Source: Opitutia bacterium
GTDB lineage: Bacteria; Verrucomicrobiota; Verrucomicrobiia; Opitutales; Opitutaceae
Length of the DNA: 6,526 bases
Assembly (NCBI GenBank): GCA_003157575.1
Contig: PMKA01000492.1
Span: forward strand, 344 to 6,869
Direction: 5' to 3'
Shown: one piece after another, positions 6,225 through 6,526 of the stretch
Layout of the letters: each line of letters begins with the position of its first letter
How positions within the stretch are numbered: position 1 is the first letter of the stretch
Program-made: the position numbers and the translations under genes
Notes under the pieces: generated by a model
The model's input: the letters and a program-made list of their open reading frames with translations, nothing else
Told to the model about the DNA's origin: nothing
Database searches by the model: none

Positions 6225-6526
6225 ATGGAAATCGACACCCTCCGAAAGAAGATCGACAAGCTCGACACCAGGCTTGTGGAGTTGCTCAACGAGCGGCTTG
6301 CCCTTGCCGCCGAGATCGGCCGGTTGAAGCGGAGCAAGGACGGCCGGATTTACGTGGCGGAGCGCGAGGACCGGGTCCTTCGCAAGGTCTGCGAGCAGAA
6401 CCGGGGGCCGATGAAGGACGCGGCGTTGCGCGCCATCTATCGCGAGGTGATGTCGGCTGCGATCGCGCTCGAAAAGCCGATGTGCATCGCCTATCTCGGA
6501 CCCGAGGCGACCAACACCCATCAGGC
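6225..6526 (+). CDS. pheA: chorismate mutase-prephenate dehydratase, 5' part
   Basis: This is the N-terminal 100 codons of a bifunctional P-protein that converts chorismate to prephenate and then to phenylpyruvate in phenylalanine synthesis; it runs off the right edge. Residues 1-84 form an AroQ-type chorismate mutase helical domain. By alignment with the E. coli enzyme, R7, R24, K35, R47 and E48 match its R11, R28, K39, R51 and E52, while the position of D48 is V44. The prephenate dehydratase domain begins at about residue 87 with CIAYLGPEATNTHQA, a variant of the usual YLGPEGTFSHQA, with Asn where Phe is common. A C-terminal ACT domain for phenylalanine feedback is expected but not visible. 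The ATG at 6225 is 6 bases after the scpB stop, so cotranscription is likely. No strong ribosome-binding site is seen. Confidence 0.93.
   Translation, partial: MEIDTLRKKIDKLDTRLVELLNERLALAAEIGRLKRSKDGRIYVAEREDRVLRKVCEQNRGPMKDAALRAIYREVMSAAIALEKPMCIAYLGPEATNTHQ

Noticed and set aside
1..6526. tRNA, rRNA, CRISPR array, insertion sequence ends
   Set aside because: I read through the window for cloverleaf-like segments, regularly spaced repeats and transposase motifs and saw none.

Overview
The window is GC-rich bacterial DNA and holds six recognisable protein genes, two weakly supported small ORFs and no RNA gene, CRISPR array or insertion sequence that I can see. The best guess for the host is a Verrucomicrobiota bacterium of the Opitutaceae type. 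This is an inference from the secreted glycoside hydrolase with a bacterial NEW1/putative-Ig front end, the scpB-pheA order, the long acidic ScpB, and the weak or absent Shine-Dalgarno sequences. It is not proven by any single marker.

Layout. At 2-253 (+) is the 3' end of a Doc/Fic-family (death-on-curing) gene, whose start and any antitoxin partner lie outside the window. Nine bases later comes a metal-dependent amidohydrolase (263-1156, +), followed by a RidA/YjgF-family enamine/imine deaminase (1204-1665, +). A 161-bp gap with candidate stem-loops separates ridA from a convergent AraC-family regulator (1827-2711, -). That regulator is divergent from a secreted GH27 alpha-galactosidase-like enzyme (2868-4433, +). 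The 156-bp AT-richer intergenic region between them carries a promoter-like sequence overlapping an imperfect palindrome. From 4434 to 5297 lies a poorly coding stretch. It has two small overlapping minus-strand ORFs in a locally AT-richer island, then about 200 bp rich in perfect short hairpins. The end of the window is housekeeping: scpB (chromosome segregation/condensin, 5298-6218, +) and, 6 bases later, the 5' part of pheA (chorismate mutase-prephenate dehydratase, 6225 to window end, +).

Function. The AraC/GH27 pair looks like a self-contained module for sensing and cutting galactoside (or related) sugars outside the cytoplasm. The amidohydrolase and RidA protein may belong to a small catabolic unit, with RidA removing reactive enamine/imine intermediates; that link rests only on adjacency. 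scpB and pheA are probably cotranscribed though functionally unrelated.

I found no convincing new multi-gene system. The most unusual points are an Arg-to-Pro change in the Doc/Fic motif, an enlarged ScpB with an acidic proline-rich insert and an Ala/Pro tail, the hairpin-rich leader before scpB, and the overlapping small ORFs.
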